From Stomoxys calcitrans (Eukaryota; Arthropoda; Insecta; Diptera; Muscidae): a stretch of DNA of 64,000 nt. The notes below the pieces were generated by a model. That model saw only the letters and a program-made list of their open reading frames with translations. It did no database searches and was not told where the DNA came from. The translations under genes were made by a program, and so were the position numbers. The stretch spans positions 90,470,272-90,534,271 of the forward strand of contig NC_081555.1 in assembly GCF_963082655.1 (NCBI RefSeq), read 5' to 3'. Below are positions 34,925-46,778 of the stretch, in pieces. The number at the start of each line of letters is the position of its first letter. Within the stretch, counting starts at the first letter, position 1.

Positions 34925-36905
34925 GCTAGCTGAACTGGGCGCGCTCCGCTGCGCTGCCCCTTCTTTTAATATATATGATACAAAATTATCCTGTGAATAT
35001 TTTTGTTCGACAATGGTATATATGTACATACTAGCTGAACCGGGCCCGCTCCGCTGCGCCTTCTTTTACTTTATATGCAACAAAATTATCCTGTGAATAT
35101 TTATTTCCGACAATTAAAAATCTTTTAGTGAAATTCCATGCTAACTTGACTAACAGTTTAACAATATATTGGGTTGCCCAAAAAGTAATTGCGGATTTTT
35201 TAAAAGAAAGTAAATGCATTTTTAATAAAACTTAGAATGAACTTTAATCAAATATACTTTTTTTACACTTTTTTTCTAAACCAAGCTAAAAAACCAAGGG
35301 GTAATGGCCTAAATACATGGTCCTACATTTGGATATCAACTTCGTATTCTACTCCCAAATACCTTTATTTGAGCCTCACATTGCGATGGTCACTAAAAAA
35401 TGGCTGTTTGTGTGGTATTTTGGGAATACCAGATAATTGGTCCCGAAAATGGGTATCAATTCCTGCTCTACCTTAGTTTTCATTTAAGCTCCACATTGAC
35501 ATGGTGAGTAAATATGCCCGATATAGGGGTGTTTTTGGCGATTGGGGTGGTCCCTCAAACACTATGCCCTGAAAATATATCAGCAACCTGCTCTATTCTC
35601 ATATACTTGAATCCCATATTGCCTTTGGCCTCAATTGAATATCAAATTCGTTTTCTAATCTCAAATACCATTCACTTAAACCCCTTATTGAAAAAGCCAG
35701 CAAATATGTCCAGTTTTGGTTATGGGCCCTAAAAACTATGAATATTTAGTTCCACTCTCTTTAATACCCAAATTGTCTTGGTGAGTAAATACGTCCTATT
35801 TAGGGGTTTTTATGGTGGTGGGACGTCCCCTAGACAGTTGGCCCCTAATTTTGATATCAGACACGTGGTCTACTCCCACATACCTTTAATTTGAGCATCA
35901 TATTTCCATAGTCGGCAAACATGACCGGCTTGGGGGGTGTTTTTAGGAATGAGCGGCCACTCAGTGAGGTGGCCTTGAAAAAATATATAGGATTCGTGTT
36001 CTACTCTAAAAACCCCCTTATTTGAGCCTCATATTGCAATAGTCAGCAAATACTTCCTAGTTGGGTGGTGTTGGGGTGGCCCGTAAACACTTTTCCCGAA
36101 TATTGATATCAGATTCGTGTTTTACTCCCAAAGACCTTTCATTTGAGCCCCATATTGCTATGGTCGTAAAAAGTGCCCTTGGGGGGATTTTTTGAGGTAG
36201 AGGAGGCCTCCCAAACACTTGTTCCCGTATTTGGATATCAGATTCGAATTATACACTTAAATACGTTTTATTTAAGCCCCATATTCCCATGGTCAGTAAA
36301 TAAGTCCTGTTTGGGGGGTGTTTTGGGAAAGGGGGGGGGACCCCCAGAAACGTGGTCCCACATTTGGATATCAGATTCGTATTCTACTCGCAAATATCTA
36401 TCATTTTAGTCCCATATTGCCATGGTCGGTAAATATGTCTGATATAGGGGTTTTTTTGGGGGTTGGGGTGGTTCCCCTAGCACTTGGTCCGACAATTGGA
36501 TATCAAATATGTTTTCTTATCCTAAATACCATTCATTTGAGTCCCATATTGTCGTGATTGGTGTAAATATATGTTTGGTAGGTTTTAGGGTGGGGCGGCC
36601 CCCCATCCGAAATTGGAATACCAACTTTTTATTTTTAGGGTACTATATGAGAGTACCCAAAATTTCGCTTAAATCCCAATACGCATCTCCAAGGCCTGGC
36701 GTTTCTGAAAATTAGGGTAAGGGGGAGGGTCCCCCCCCCTCCCCCGTTCAGATATCAAAAAATGTAGTACCCTATTTTCACCACGGGATCATTATGCACC
36801 ATCTGTGAAAATTTTAAGAAAATCGGTTGAGCCGTTTCTGAGTCTATAAGGAACACACAAACATACAAACAATCAAACCTACAAACAAACACAAATTCAT
36901 TTTTA
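34925..36905 (+). mobile_element. Family 2 element with duplicated 5' end
   Basis: The start block CTAGCTGAAC-GGGC-CGCTCCGCTGCG occurs twice, at about 34925 and 35031, in a direct repeat of about 105 bp. After a MITE insertion come about ten units (TTTGAGCCCCATATTGC, GATATCAGATTCGTATTCTA). It closes near 36810-36905 with AAAATTTTAAGAAAATCGG, TTGAGCCGTTTCTGAGTC and a run of ACAAACA repeats. Both ends are visible, so it reads as one mobile unit. The superfamily is uncertain. Confidence 0.7.
35169..35292. mobile_element. Mariner-type MITE, truncated copy 4
   Basis: The left half of the 236-bp element starts TTGGGTTGCCCAAAAAGTAA. It breaks off after CTAAACCAAGCTAAAA, where family 2 sequence resumes. 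Confidence 0.85.
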
Positions 36906-38376
36906 TACCCTCCACCATAGAATGGGGGGTATACTAATTTCGTTATTCTACTACTCGTCTGAGACCCCATAAAGTATATATATTCTTGATCGTCGCGGCA
37001 TTTTATGTCGATCTAGCCATGTCCGTCCGTCTGTCCGTCCGTCCGTCTGTCCGTCCGTCCGTCTGTCGGTCGAAGCACGCTAACTTCCGAAGGAGTAAAG
37101 CTAGCCGCTTGAAATTTTGCATAAATACCACTTATTAAAGTAGGTCGGTTGGTATAGCAAATGGGCCATATCGGTCCATGTTTTGATATAGCTGCCATAT
37201 AAACCGACCTTGGGTCTTGACTTCTTGAGCCTCTAGAGTGCGCAATTCTTATCCGATTGGAATGAAATTTTGCACGACGTGTTTTGTTATGATATCCAAC
37301 AACTGTGCCTAGTATGGTTCAAATCGGTCCATAACCTGATATAGCTGTCATATAAACCGATCTTGGGTCTTGACTTCTTGAGCTTTTAGAGGGCGCAATT
37401 CTTATCCGATTTGAATGAAATTTTGCATGACGTATTTTGTTATGATATTCAACAACTCTGACAAGTATGGTTCAAATCAGTCCATAACCTGATATAGCTG
37501 TCATATATACCGATCTTGGGTCTAGACTTCTTGAGCCTCTAGAGGGCGCAATTCTTATCCGATTGGAATGAAATTTAGCATGACGTATTTTGCTATGATA
37601 TCCAACAACTGTGCCTAGTATGGTTCAAATCGGTCCATAACCTGATATAGCTGTCATATATACCGATCTTGGTTCTAGACTTCTTGAGCCTCTAGAGGGC
37701 GCAATTCTTATCTGATTGGAATGAAATTTTGCATGACGTATTTTGTTATGATATACAACAACTGTGCCGAGTATGGTTCAAATCGGTCTATAACGTGATA
37801 TAGCTGCCATATAAACCGATCTTGGGTCTTGACTTCTTGAGCCTCTAGAGTGCGTAATTCTTATCCGATTGAAATGAAATTTTGCACAACGTGTTTTGTT
37901 GTGATATCCAACAACTGTGCCAAGTATGGTTCAAATCGGTTCATAACCTTATATAGCTGTCATATAAACCGATCTTGGGTCTTGACTTCTTGAGCCACTA
38001 GAGGGCGCAATTCTTATCCGATTTGGCTGAAATTTTGTACGACGGATCCTCCCATGACCATCAACATACCTGTTTATTATGGTCTAAATCGGTCTATAGC
38101 CCGATACAGCTCCCATATAAATCGGTCTCTCTATTTAACTTCTTGAGCCACCTCTTATTCGAATTGGCTGACATTTTTCACAGGCCTCCAACATATAATT
38201 TAATTGTGATCCAAACCAGACTATATCTTGATATCGCTCTAATAGCAGAGAAAATTTTTTCTTATATCCTTTTTTGCCTAAGAAGAGATGCCGGGAAAAG
38301 AACTCGACAAATGCGATCCATGGTGGAGGGTATATAAGATTCGGCCCGGCCGAACTTAGCACGCTTTTACTTGTTA
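36900..38376 (+). mobile_element. Helentron-like family 1 element, complete
   Basis: It starts TTTTTATACCCTCCACCATA, then the CCATAAAGTATATATATTC block and a GTCCGTCCGTCTGTCC array (37020-37072). About seven units of roughly 150 bp follow (CCGATCTTGGGTCTTGACTT, GAGCCTCTAGAGGGCGCAAT, CAACAACTGTGCCAAGTATG). It ends ATTCGGCCCGGCCGAACTTA and GCACGCTTTTACTTGTT. No coding sequence. The last 100 bp before the terminal hairpin match the opening of the opposite-strand element at 53619. Confidence 0.9.
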
Positions 38377-38507
38377 TATATAAGATGTGACCATTGATTT
38401 TGCCTTGTCAAAAATGAACTTTTGGCTGCACAAAATAACAAAATTCGAACTTAGCAAATAATAAAAAATCAATTCCCCTCAAAGCAATAATCAACGTTAT
38501 TTAGATT

Positions 38508-38513
38508 TTTATT
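38508..38513 (-). terminator. Polyadenylation signal of gene D
   Basis: AATAAA on the minus strand about 70 nt beyond the stop codon. Confidence 0.5.
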
Positions 38514-38582
38514 AAACCTCAGATATCAAGTTCGCAAGTTTCAGCCACACAAATCAAATAAGCTTCATTTAAAAATTTACAG

Positions 38583-39268
38583 TTAACATGGTTGTGCGAC
38601 ATTTGCACAAGTGGTACTCAAAGACTGGAATCCCACAGCGATTTCAATAATTTCTGGCAAGATAATACCAACCGAAGTTATGGAGTCACCTTTATGGTTT
38701 GCCACTTTCTGTATGGCATTGCCAATAATGACGGGCACCGTTGCAAGGTGCTCTGGATTGGGATTGGCAGTTAAACATTCGAAGGTGGAACCCAATGTTA
38801 TCAAAGCTTTACCCAATGCTGCCATGGTGGCTGCCTGAGGGGGAGGATCCGATTCGGGACAATAATTTGCAGCATTACTACATGCAGGATCCACAACTTT
38901 TGCGGCAGCCGAAGTGTCATGGACAAGAATTTTTAGCAAGGTGCCAAATTTCTCTTCTGTCAAAGGTCCATCCACACTGGTCTTAATGCCGTTCACAGTG
39001 GTGTCATAAACTTTGTAAGCCTTCGAGAGAATTTCAGCATCATTTCCATGTACACTATGGCATAGAGCGGTTTTTCCCAACACATTTATATCCTTGGCTA
39101 CTTGGCTTAAAAACTCCAGCTGATTTGGAGCATCAGCTTTGGTCATGTGAAGACATGATAGCAGGAGTAGAACTAAGGGAATAGAAACGTGTTTTTATTT
39201 TATTTTTTATTTTAAATTTTATCTCAAATACCTGCGGATGCTGTGCGCAAATACATCTGACTGACCAT
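38583..39268 (-). CDS. Secreted Cys-containing protein, gene D
   Basis: Exon 1 is 39232-39268 and exon 2 is 38583-39172, with a 59-bp intron (GTATTT donor, CCCTTAG acceptor), phase 1, giving 208 aa. The start MVSQMYLRTASAVLLLLSCL leads a signal peptide ending near the HMTKADA stretch. Landmarks: TALCHSVHGND, PACSNAANYCPES, a FECLTANPNPE block, AIQKVANHKGD, and two late cysteines (TTCANVAQPC). It is gene C's nearest relative, 4.4 kb away on the same strand. TATA-like sequence (TTTTATATAG) lies near 39313-39325. An in-frame second Met at codon 5 could also start translation, with no effect on the mature protein. Function unknown. Confidence 0.9.
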
Positions 39269-39329
39269 CTTGTATGGCTAGTAGTTAATCTTAATGCGAG
39301 AAACGATGATCTTGCACTATATAAAATCA

Positions 39330-39590
39330 AAGCTTTCGGTTTCATAACCCATACAACTTGTTTTGCTGGTATGTTGATAAGAAATTTTAAAGATATGAAA
39401 TTTGAATTTATTCAATGAAGAAGTAAAAAAAAAACAATTATACAAACATTGAAGCTACATTTGCGTCACTAATAGCTTCAAGTATTGCAATTTGGCAAAA
39501 TACTTTTATTGAATAATTGGGATTTTTAAATTACACTTTGTTTGTTAGTATGTCCGTGGTTTCAGACTCCAGTAAAATTTGGCTTTTTCA
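39330..39590. other. AT-rich gene D upstream region
   Basis: Beyond the TATA-like stretch nothing was recognised; from about 39590 family 2 repeat blocks begin. Confidence 0.4.
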
Positions 39591-41615
39591 TAATTTGATA
39601 TCCGATGGGACATTCCTTCATCCCGGACATTCCTTCATCGCTTAATTTTCAAGAACGCCATATGTCAGATATGGTAGCACCGAATTAAACGAAATTTAGA
39701 AACAAGAATTTGTTAAATAACTTTTTTGCCAAACAGCCTGGTAAAAGAATATATTCTGTTTGAGGGTGGGATGGACCCCAGGGATTTTGTTCCGAAAATG
39801 AGTATCAATTTCCCGAAAATCAATCAATTTAAACATGAAATAGCTTTTATATATAAAAAAGGTCTTTTCAGGTGGGGCAGGCACATGGCACTTAAATTGG
39901 ATACAAAATTCGTTTTTTTTCTCTCAAGCACCTTTCGTTTGAGCTCCATATTGTCGTGATTGGTCTATATACCCATTTGAGTTTTGGACCGCCCCCGAGT
40001 CACCAGACCCCAACATTAGAACCCATGTTTTCTTGACTGTGAGAGTGTAAACAAAATTTCGAACGAATCGCATTACCAATCTCCGAGATCAGGTGGTTTT
40101 GAAAATTAGGGTAATGAGAAGTACTTTTTGAGGGAGGGATGGCACTCAGACATTTCGAATTAAATATGGATATCAAATTCGAGCTGCACTCCCAAATCCA
40201 TTTAATGTGAGCCCCATATTGCCATGGTCAGTAAATATGAAATGTATGGAGGGTGTTTTGGGGCGGGGGCGACCAACGACACTTTTCCCTGAGAATATAT
40301 ATAGAATTCGTTCTTTACTCCCAAATACCGTTGATTTGAGCTCCATATGGCCATAATCGGAAATGAAGTTCAATTAAGAGTGCGCTTAAGGGCGTGCCTC
40401 CAAAACTTTATATCAAGTTCGTTTTCTAGTCTCCCATATTGTCCTAATGGGTCAATCAACCTATTTGACTTAGGAAAGAGAAGCGCCACCTAAACATGAA
40501 CACAAATTTTAATGCCATATTTGTAATCTACTCCAAAATAACTTCCATTTGGGGAAACTTGGGGGTGGGGCAACCTTCCATTACTTGGACCTAATTTTTT
40601 ATGCCATATATGTAATCTCCTGTCGAATACTGTTCACTTGAGGCCCATATTGACATGAACGTCGAGTATATCTGTTTAGAGGAGTTTTTGGGTTGGGCTG
40701 GGTACTTGGACCCAAAGTTTAATACTATATTCATTTGATACCCATATTGTGCCATCGATCCACTTTTGATTTTGGATATCGTTGTTGGGGTTGGGGGGAG
40801 GCCCCTATCTGATATCTAAAAATTATAAACCCTAAGTTTCCTTCCAGACAAACTTACACAATCTGTGAAAATTTTAAGAAAATCGGTTCAGCCGTTTTCG
40901 ATTCTACGTAAGAAACAAACAACCGAGTCCCATATAGTCATGATGGTTTATATACCCATTTAAGGCGTTTTTGGGGGGTAGGGTTACCCCCTATATTTCG
41001 ATCTGATTTTGTATGGCATATTCGTAGACTACTCCCGAATACCTTTCATTTGAGGCCCATATTGACATGAACGCCTAATATGTCTGTTTGGGGGAATTTT
41101 GTGGTTCGGGCGGCCCGATGGGTACTTAGACCCAAATTTTAATACCATATTCGTATTCTATTTTCCAATACCTTTCATTTGATACCCGATCGGTCCACTT
41201 TTGATTTTGGGTTAAGGGGGAGGGCCCGCCCCCTTTCGAAATCAACAAATTAAAAAACCTATTTCTTTTTTTTCTAACCATATTCGCAATCGAGTCCAGA
41301 ATTCCCTTTATTTGAGTCCCATATTGTCATGCTCGACATTTAAGCTTATTTTAAATTTTATTATGAAATTCGTACTCTACTCTTCAATACCTTTCATTTG
41401 AATCCCATATTGTCCCGATCGGTGCACTTTTATTTTTGGGTAGCACTTTTGGGGTAAGGGGGAGGGTCCGCCCCCTCCCGATATCAAAATATTATATTGC
41501 CTATGTTTCCTTCCAGACCAACCTACACAATCTGTGAAAATTTCAAGGTAATCGGTTCAGCCGTTTTTGAGTCTAGACGGATCAAACAAACACAAATTGA
41601 ATTTTATATATAAGA
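39590..41615 (+). mobile_element. Family 2 elements, two or three joined copies
   Basis: Diverged units (TTTGAGCTCCATATTGTCGT, CAAATACCTTTCATTTGA, GTATTCTACTCCC) are interrupted by terminal blocks AATCGGTTCAGCCGTTTT at about 40885 and again at about 41550. Each is followed by AAACAAACA-type tails, indicating serial insertions in one orientation. A final TTTTATATATAAGAT lies near 41600-41614. Confidence 0.7.
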
Positions 41616-42050
41616 TGGTCCCAAGTAACTGGAGGCCGATCCATCCAAATGCTTTGGGGTCGCCCCCTACAGTGCATATCCAAAACACATATTGGACGAA
41701 CGGGAAAAAATGACTCAAACCAAAAGGCCTTTGGAAGAAAGAGAGAGTGAGGGGGAGAGATTGAGATGGTGGGATGAGTGGATTGGAGATAGAGAGACAG
41801 AGAGTATGAATGTTAATATTAGAGACAAAGTGTCCAGGAGCCACACGACTCCCAAAAAATCCTCCCATTGAATATGTTGACTGGCCGAGGAAGTATAGGA
41901 CTCAATTGGAAGGGATTTGACCTTCAAACTAGTACACATGTGATAATAATATTTGGAATAAAATAAAACAAAACCACAAAAGAACATGTAGGCCTAGAGA
42001 TAAAATGGTTCTCAAAATTTCGGTCTTTAAGGGTTGAGTACAAATGCGAA
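41616..42050. other. Unassigned sequence
   Basis: Contains a GA-rich purine tract near 41735-41810 (GAAAGAGAGAGTGAGGGGGA). No gene or known repeat recognised. Confidence 0.4.
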
Positions 42051-42051
42051 A

Positions 42052-42480
42052 ACAACATGGAAAAGCGTGCTGGGTCGGCCGGGTCGAATCTTATGTACCC
42101 TGGTATTTCTTTATAGGAAAGCAGAGGGTAATGAATATGAAGTTCTATGCTATTGGAGCTACACCCAGAGAAAATTTGATACTAAACGTGTTCATTTTAG
42201 TACCATACGGTATTGATAGTAAAACAACACCGTATGATACAAAAACAATACCGGATAATAGTATGGATGAAACATAAAATTATTAGTACCGTTTGGTACT
42301 AGCCTTAGCACCGAACTGGTATTGGTTTTAGAACCAATCTGCTGTTGGTTTTAGTTCCGAAACGTTATTGGTTTATTGTACCATTTAATGAACAAAAAAA
42401 ACCATTGAAAATAATTTTAAACGTATTTTGTATTTAGTAAAAGTGTGCTAAGGTCGGCCGGGCGTAATCTTCTTCTATTG
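42052..42480 (-). mobile_element. Two Helentron-like ends around a MITE-like insert
   Basis: GCGTGCTGGGTCGGCCGGGT at about 42065 and GTGCTAAGGTCGGCCGGG at about 42445 are family 1 ends. Between them, 42164-42425 is rich in GGTAC/GTACC and ACCAAT/ATTGGT blocks in both orientations and begins ACACCCAGAGAAAATTTG, a small non-coding repeat of unknown class. Confidence 0.5.
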
Positions 42481-42490
42481 TATCAAAATT

Positions 42491-42721
42491 ATTGGTTGCC
42501 CAAAAAGTAATTGCGGATTTTTCATATAGTCGGCGTTGACAAATTTTTTCACAGCTTGTGACTCTGTAATTGCATTCTTTCTTCTGTCAGTTATCAGCTG
42601 TTACTTTTAGCTTGCTTTAGAAAAAAAGTATATTTGATAAAAGCTCATTCTAAGTTTTAATAAAAATGCATTTATTGTACTTTCTTTTAAAAAATCCGCA
42701 ATTACTTTTTGGGCAACCCAA
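42491..42721. mobile_element. Mariner-type MITE, copy 5
   Basis: Nearly full length. The left terminus has lost a G (TTGGTTGCCC); the right terminus GGGCAACCCAA is intact and followed by TA. Confidence 0.88.
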
Positions 42722-42724
42722 TAA

Positions 42725-43790
42725 ATTGTTGAGCTTTGTTTGTTTATTTATTTCAGAAACGGCTAAATCGATTTTCATGAAATTTTCACAGAGGTTAGTG
42801 TTTAGGTCCCCGGTTAAAATATGGTACTACATTTTTTGATATTTAAATATCACTATTTTCAAAAATGCCAGATGTCGGAGATGCTTGCACCGATTTAAGC
42901 GAAATTTTGTATGCTACCCCAAAAATAAAATTTTTGGGTCAAATAATTTGGGGGGACGCCCCATCCCAAAACACACCCGGATGGACATGTTTAACGATTG
43001 GGACTATATGGGTATCCAATAAAAAGTATTTAAGAGTGGAGTACGAATATGGTATACAAAGTGTTCAGGGGAGTCCCCCACCCCCAAAACACCCACCAAC
43101 AGGACTCTTGCACCACTTTAAGTAATATGGGTATCAAATGAAAGGTATGTAAAAGTAGAGTACAAATCTGACATAAAAATTTATTCCTTGGTATTTGAGT
43201 GGCCTCTCCACCCACCAAAACACCCCGCACCGACATGTTTACCGATGAGGACAATATGAGTATCAAACGAAAGGTATTTAAGCGTAGAGTACCAACTTGA
43301 ACTACAAATTTCGCTCAAAGTGTTCGAGGGGGTTCCCACCCCACAAATAACCCCCAACGGAACTGTATCACCACTTTGGGCAATGTGGGTATGAAATGAA
43401 AGGTATTTAAAAGTAGAGTAAGAATCTCATATAAAAATTTATTCCTTGGTATCAGAGGCGCTTCTCCAACCCCCAAAACTCCCCCGGCATGGCTTATTTC
43501 TCAATTGGGACTGTATGGATATCAAATGAAAATTGTTTGGTAGTTTCGTACTCATCTGTTATATGAATTTGGTCCAAGGTGTCTACGGGGCCTCCCCAAC
43601 CCCAATAACCCCTTAATCGGGCATAAATGTCCAACGTCACAAAATGAGAATCATATGAAACGTCTTTGGGAGTTGACTACGAATCTGATATGCATATTTG
43701 GGATAGAGTCTAGGACCGGCCCACACCCTAAATAAAGATAGGTCTATGTCAGTAGAGTTCGAATCTAATGTTGATATAAGGATTCAAGAA
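42725..43790 (-). mobile_element. Family 2 element, opposite orientation
   Basis: It opens with the family's closing block in reverse (AAACGGCTAAATCGATTTTC). Six or so reversed units follow (GGGTATCAAATGAAAGGTAT, TAGAGTACGAATCTGATAT, CCCCCAAAACACCC). The CTAGCTGAAC-type end is missing. Confidence 0.75.
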
Positions 43791-43794
43791 TCTC

Positions 43795-44262
43795 ATCCAG
43801 CCGTCCTGCCGTTCAGCAGGACATGTATATCGCAACAATAAAGGACTAAAATTAATTGTCTTTTGGGTCTTAGCGTCCGAGGGAGCGACCATCTCTTCAA
43901 TGCTGTGATGAGAAGCTTAGTTGTGAGCTATCGGGCGCGTTCACTGCACTGGCAGCCGCGGACAATCAGCCGGGCGGCACAGGCTATTGCACAAATACTG
44001 AGTGCCTATGATGCTCGATATGACAAGGCAAATTAATGGCGCCTTTAAATAAACAATGGCCAACCTATTCCCGCGGCGATCGGTCATTTGGATCGGAAAG
44101 AGCTTGCTCACTTACAGCAGCTTGACGAGGAATGCCACCTCCACATGAAAATGTGGCTACAACAGCACCAACGACCTAGAATATATTGTACTCAACTCAA
44201 AGGATGTGTCAGAGTGCAATCCCTCTCCCCTATCCTACCCAAAAAAAAAAAAAATAATAAAA
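43795..44262 (+). other. GC-richer segment ending in an A-run
   Basis: About 450 bp with distinctly higher GC than its surroundings. It ends CTATCCTACCC followed by a run of 14 A and an AATAATAAAA tail near 44240-44265. That form suggests a reverse-transcribed insertion, a LINE 3' end or a processed RNA. No frame longer than about 60 codons and no motif was recognised. Confidence 0.4.
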
Positions 44263-44499
44263 ATAATACAATATATGAAGACCGATCAGTATAGAATAGG
44301 ACAGGATAGACAAATTAGGATAGACACAGAAGGACCTACGGATCTTTAAAAATTTCATTTTTCAAAGCTTCCCAAGTGGTAGCTTTGAAAAATGATTTAG
44401 AATGTAGATAACCAAAGCAACAAAAAAATTGTGTGGATATGAACGAGACCCGTTACCCTGAATATCTTGATAGCCATCTTCAAATGCTTGATATAATAG

Positions 44500-44985
44500 G
44501 GCCAAAAAAAATAGTGTTCTAGCAAAATACTGATGTTATTTCAGGGTCCGCCCCCTAAACTCCCTTTAAACCGGCCATGTTTGCCTACTATGGCAATAAA
44601 TAATAGGTATTTGATAGTAGAAAATGAATTTCATATCCAAATTTGAAGCCAAGTGTTTGGGATCGTCTCACCCCATAAACTCCCCCTAAACCGATGGCTA
44701 TTTGGGCTGAAATGAAAGAAATATGAGAGTGGAGCACGATGCTGTATTTTTCACCCCATAAACTCCCCCTAAACCAATGGATATTGGGGCTCAAATAAAA
44801 GAAATGTGAGAGTAGAGCACGATGCTGATATTTTTCAGAGCTTAGTGCGTGGGTGGCCGTCTTACCCTAAATACCCCTTAAAGTGGACATATTTGCGGAT
44901 TATGACAATAAGGACTCAAATCAGATATCTGCTTTATGCCCAAGTGTTTCAGGGACGCCTCATCTTAACTTTCGCAGCAAGGATT
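44500..44985 (-). repeat. Family 2 remnant array
   Basis: Three units containing CCCCATAAACTCCCCCTAAAC and GAGAGTGGAGCACGATGCTG, diverged and without termini. Confidence 0.65.
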
Positions 44986-45670
44986 TTCTTATGACTCCCG
45001 GCATTGCAGGTGAATTTTGTAGAAATCGGTTCAGATTTAGATATGCTCTCATATATATATATATATATCGCCCGATTTTGACTCTTGGAGCCACGGAAAG
45101 CGCATTTATTGACGAATCTTCCCAAAACTTTGCACAACGCTTTCCTCGACGACTTCCACAATATCTATAAAGTTTGCTCGATTCAGATTTAGATATAGCT
45201 CCCATATATATATTCGTCCGATATGAAGTAAAATTGCAAAATGGTAATTTGTTAACCGATTCTCTCGAAATTTGGCAGGAAGGATTTTCTTATATCGCCC
45301 GATTTTCGCTTCTAGAGCCACTGCAAGCCCATTTTTTGATCAATCTTGCCAATATTTTGCACAACGCTTTTCTCGACGAGTACCACTTTATCTGAGAACT
45401 TTGCTCGAAATCGGTTTAGAGCTAGATATACCTCCCATATATATGTTCGTCCAATTTTGCGTTATTTGCAATAATGTTGTCATTTGTGAACCGTAGAACA
45501 TATATGCTCGAAATGGGATACGGATTGTTTAATAACCCATCGGAAAACATCCGGCGAGCTCCATCAAAATTGTTTCAGAATTAGATATAGCTCCCATTTT
45601 GTACCTACAGGGTAGGTGTAGGGTGTTATAATGTCGGCACCGCCCGACTTTTGCCTTTCCTTACTGGTTC
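44986..45670 (+). mobile_element. Family 3 tandem-unit element, partial
   Basis: Units of about 150 bp carry AGATTTAGATATAGCTCCCA, ATATATGTTCGTCC, GTTAACCGATTCTCT and AGGATTTTCTTATGACTC. It ends GGGTAGGTGTAGGGTGTTAT and GGCACCGCCCGACTTTTGCC, then TTTCCTTACTGG at about 45665. Confidence 0.75.
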
Positions 45671-46060
45671 GATTTAAATTTGTATACTTACTTTTACCCG
45701 CCACTGTATGAAATTCCCTATTAATTTATTTCACCCAGTTATGCAACAGGTAATTTATTTGTTCATTTTTAATAATTTATGCTTATCATATGTCACATCA
45801 CAAAACCAAAACCAGTAGTTGAATAGTGTCATTCACACTTATATGCAAATCACTGGAGGGTCTTCTCTATTCTAAAATTTAATATTTAATGGTAAATCGC
45901 AGATGAAGACTAGTTTTAGCAAATAACGCAAATTTTTGCATAAATATAAAATGTTTGGTTTTTGTCTATTGATTTATAATAATAATAAAAAAATAGGGTA
46001 AATGTGGATCCATCAAATAAGGTGACATCAAATTCTTCTACTCCTTAATGGTAAACTAGT
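45671..46060. other. AT-rich unassigned sequence
   Basis: No gene or repeat recognised between two family 3 elements. Confidence 0.4.
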
Positions 46061-46061
46061 A

Positions 46062-46412
46062 AGGAAAGACAAAAGTCGGGAGATCCCGTCTATATAATAC
46101 CCTTCGTCACCGAATCAATATACATACTACTTTCAATACTTAAAATCTATGTTGAAATCTAGTCAGACTTTAATTTCGCATACCTATTGAAAATCGGAAT
46201 CTGATAATAAATGCGACCTGTACCTTGATTACAAGAATATATGGGCAGACAGACAGACAGACGGATATAGCTAAATCGAATCAGGAAGTGATTCTAAGCC
46301 GATCGATATACTTATCGATGGGTCAAGCTCTTCTCCTTCTTAGCGTTGCAAACAAATGCAAAAAGTTATAATACCCTGTACCACAGTGGTGGTGTAGGGT
46401 ATAAAAAATCAA
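46062..46412 (-). mobile_element. Family 3 element, short form
   Basis: Both ends are present: TAGTAAGGAAAGACAAAAGT at 46063 and TACCACAGTGGTGGTGTAGG closing near 46400. The interior has GACAGACAGACAGACGG and a TCTAAGCCGATCGATATAC block, but no tandem array. Confidence 0.75.
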
Positions 46413-46689
46413 TTAAATATACTAACTAACACTAAGCAGCTCAACGGAAAACAAACGCAGCAGTGAATATTAATAGCCTGCAATACCACTATGGTGTAGA
46501 GTCCATATAGCCCTGGTAATTTGTCAGTCCATCTCTACGTTTTTTCCTCCTACCACTGTATGCTGGCGTCATATTCTCCTCATATTCTTTTAAGAGTAAG
46601 AATGAACGTAATTGATTTTGTTGATGAGGAGTTCTACATGTTTATACATTAAAGGCTGCGTGTGAAAATTTATCCATGAACATTTCAAG
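46413..46689. other. Unassigned sequence
   Basis: No gene or repeat recognised up to the SINE remnant. Confidence 0.35.
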
Positions 46690-46778
46690 GGAAAACTTCT
46701 CACCAGGATTCGAGACCATCGTTCAGTGTCATAAGCGTATATGCTTACCTCTGCGCTACGATGGCCTCCTTTATGGTG
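46690..46778 (-). mobile_element. SINE tRNA-like head fragment
   Basis: On the minus strand: GGAGGCCATCGTAGCGCAG, then an A-box-like stretch and a B-box-like CTCGAATCCTGG. The body is absent. Confidence 0.7.

Noticed and set aside
37200..38100. CRISPR-like regularly spaced repeats
   Set aside because: Units of about 150 bp are contiguous tandem copies in a eukaryotic transposable element, with no short direct repeats and unique spacers.
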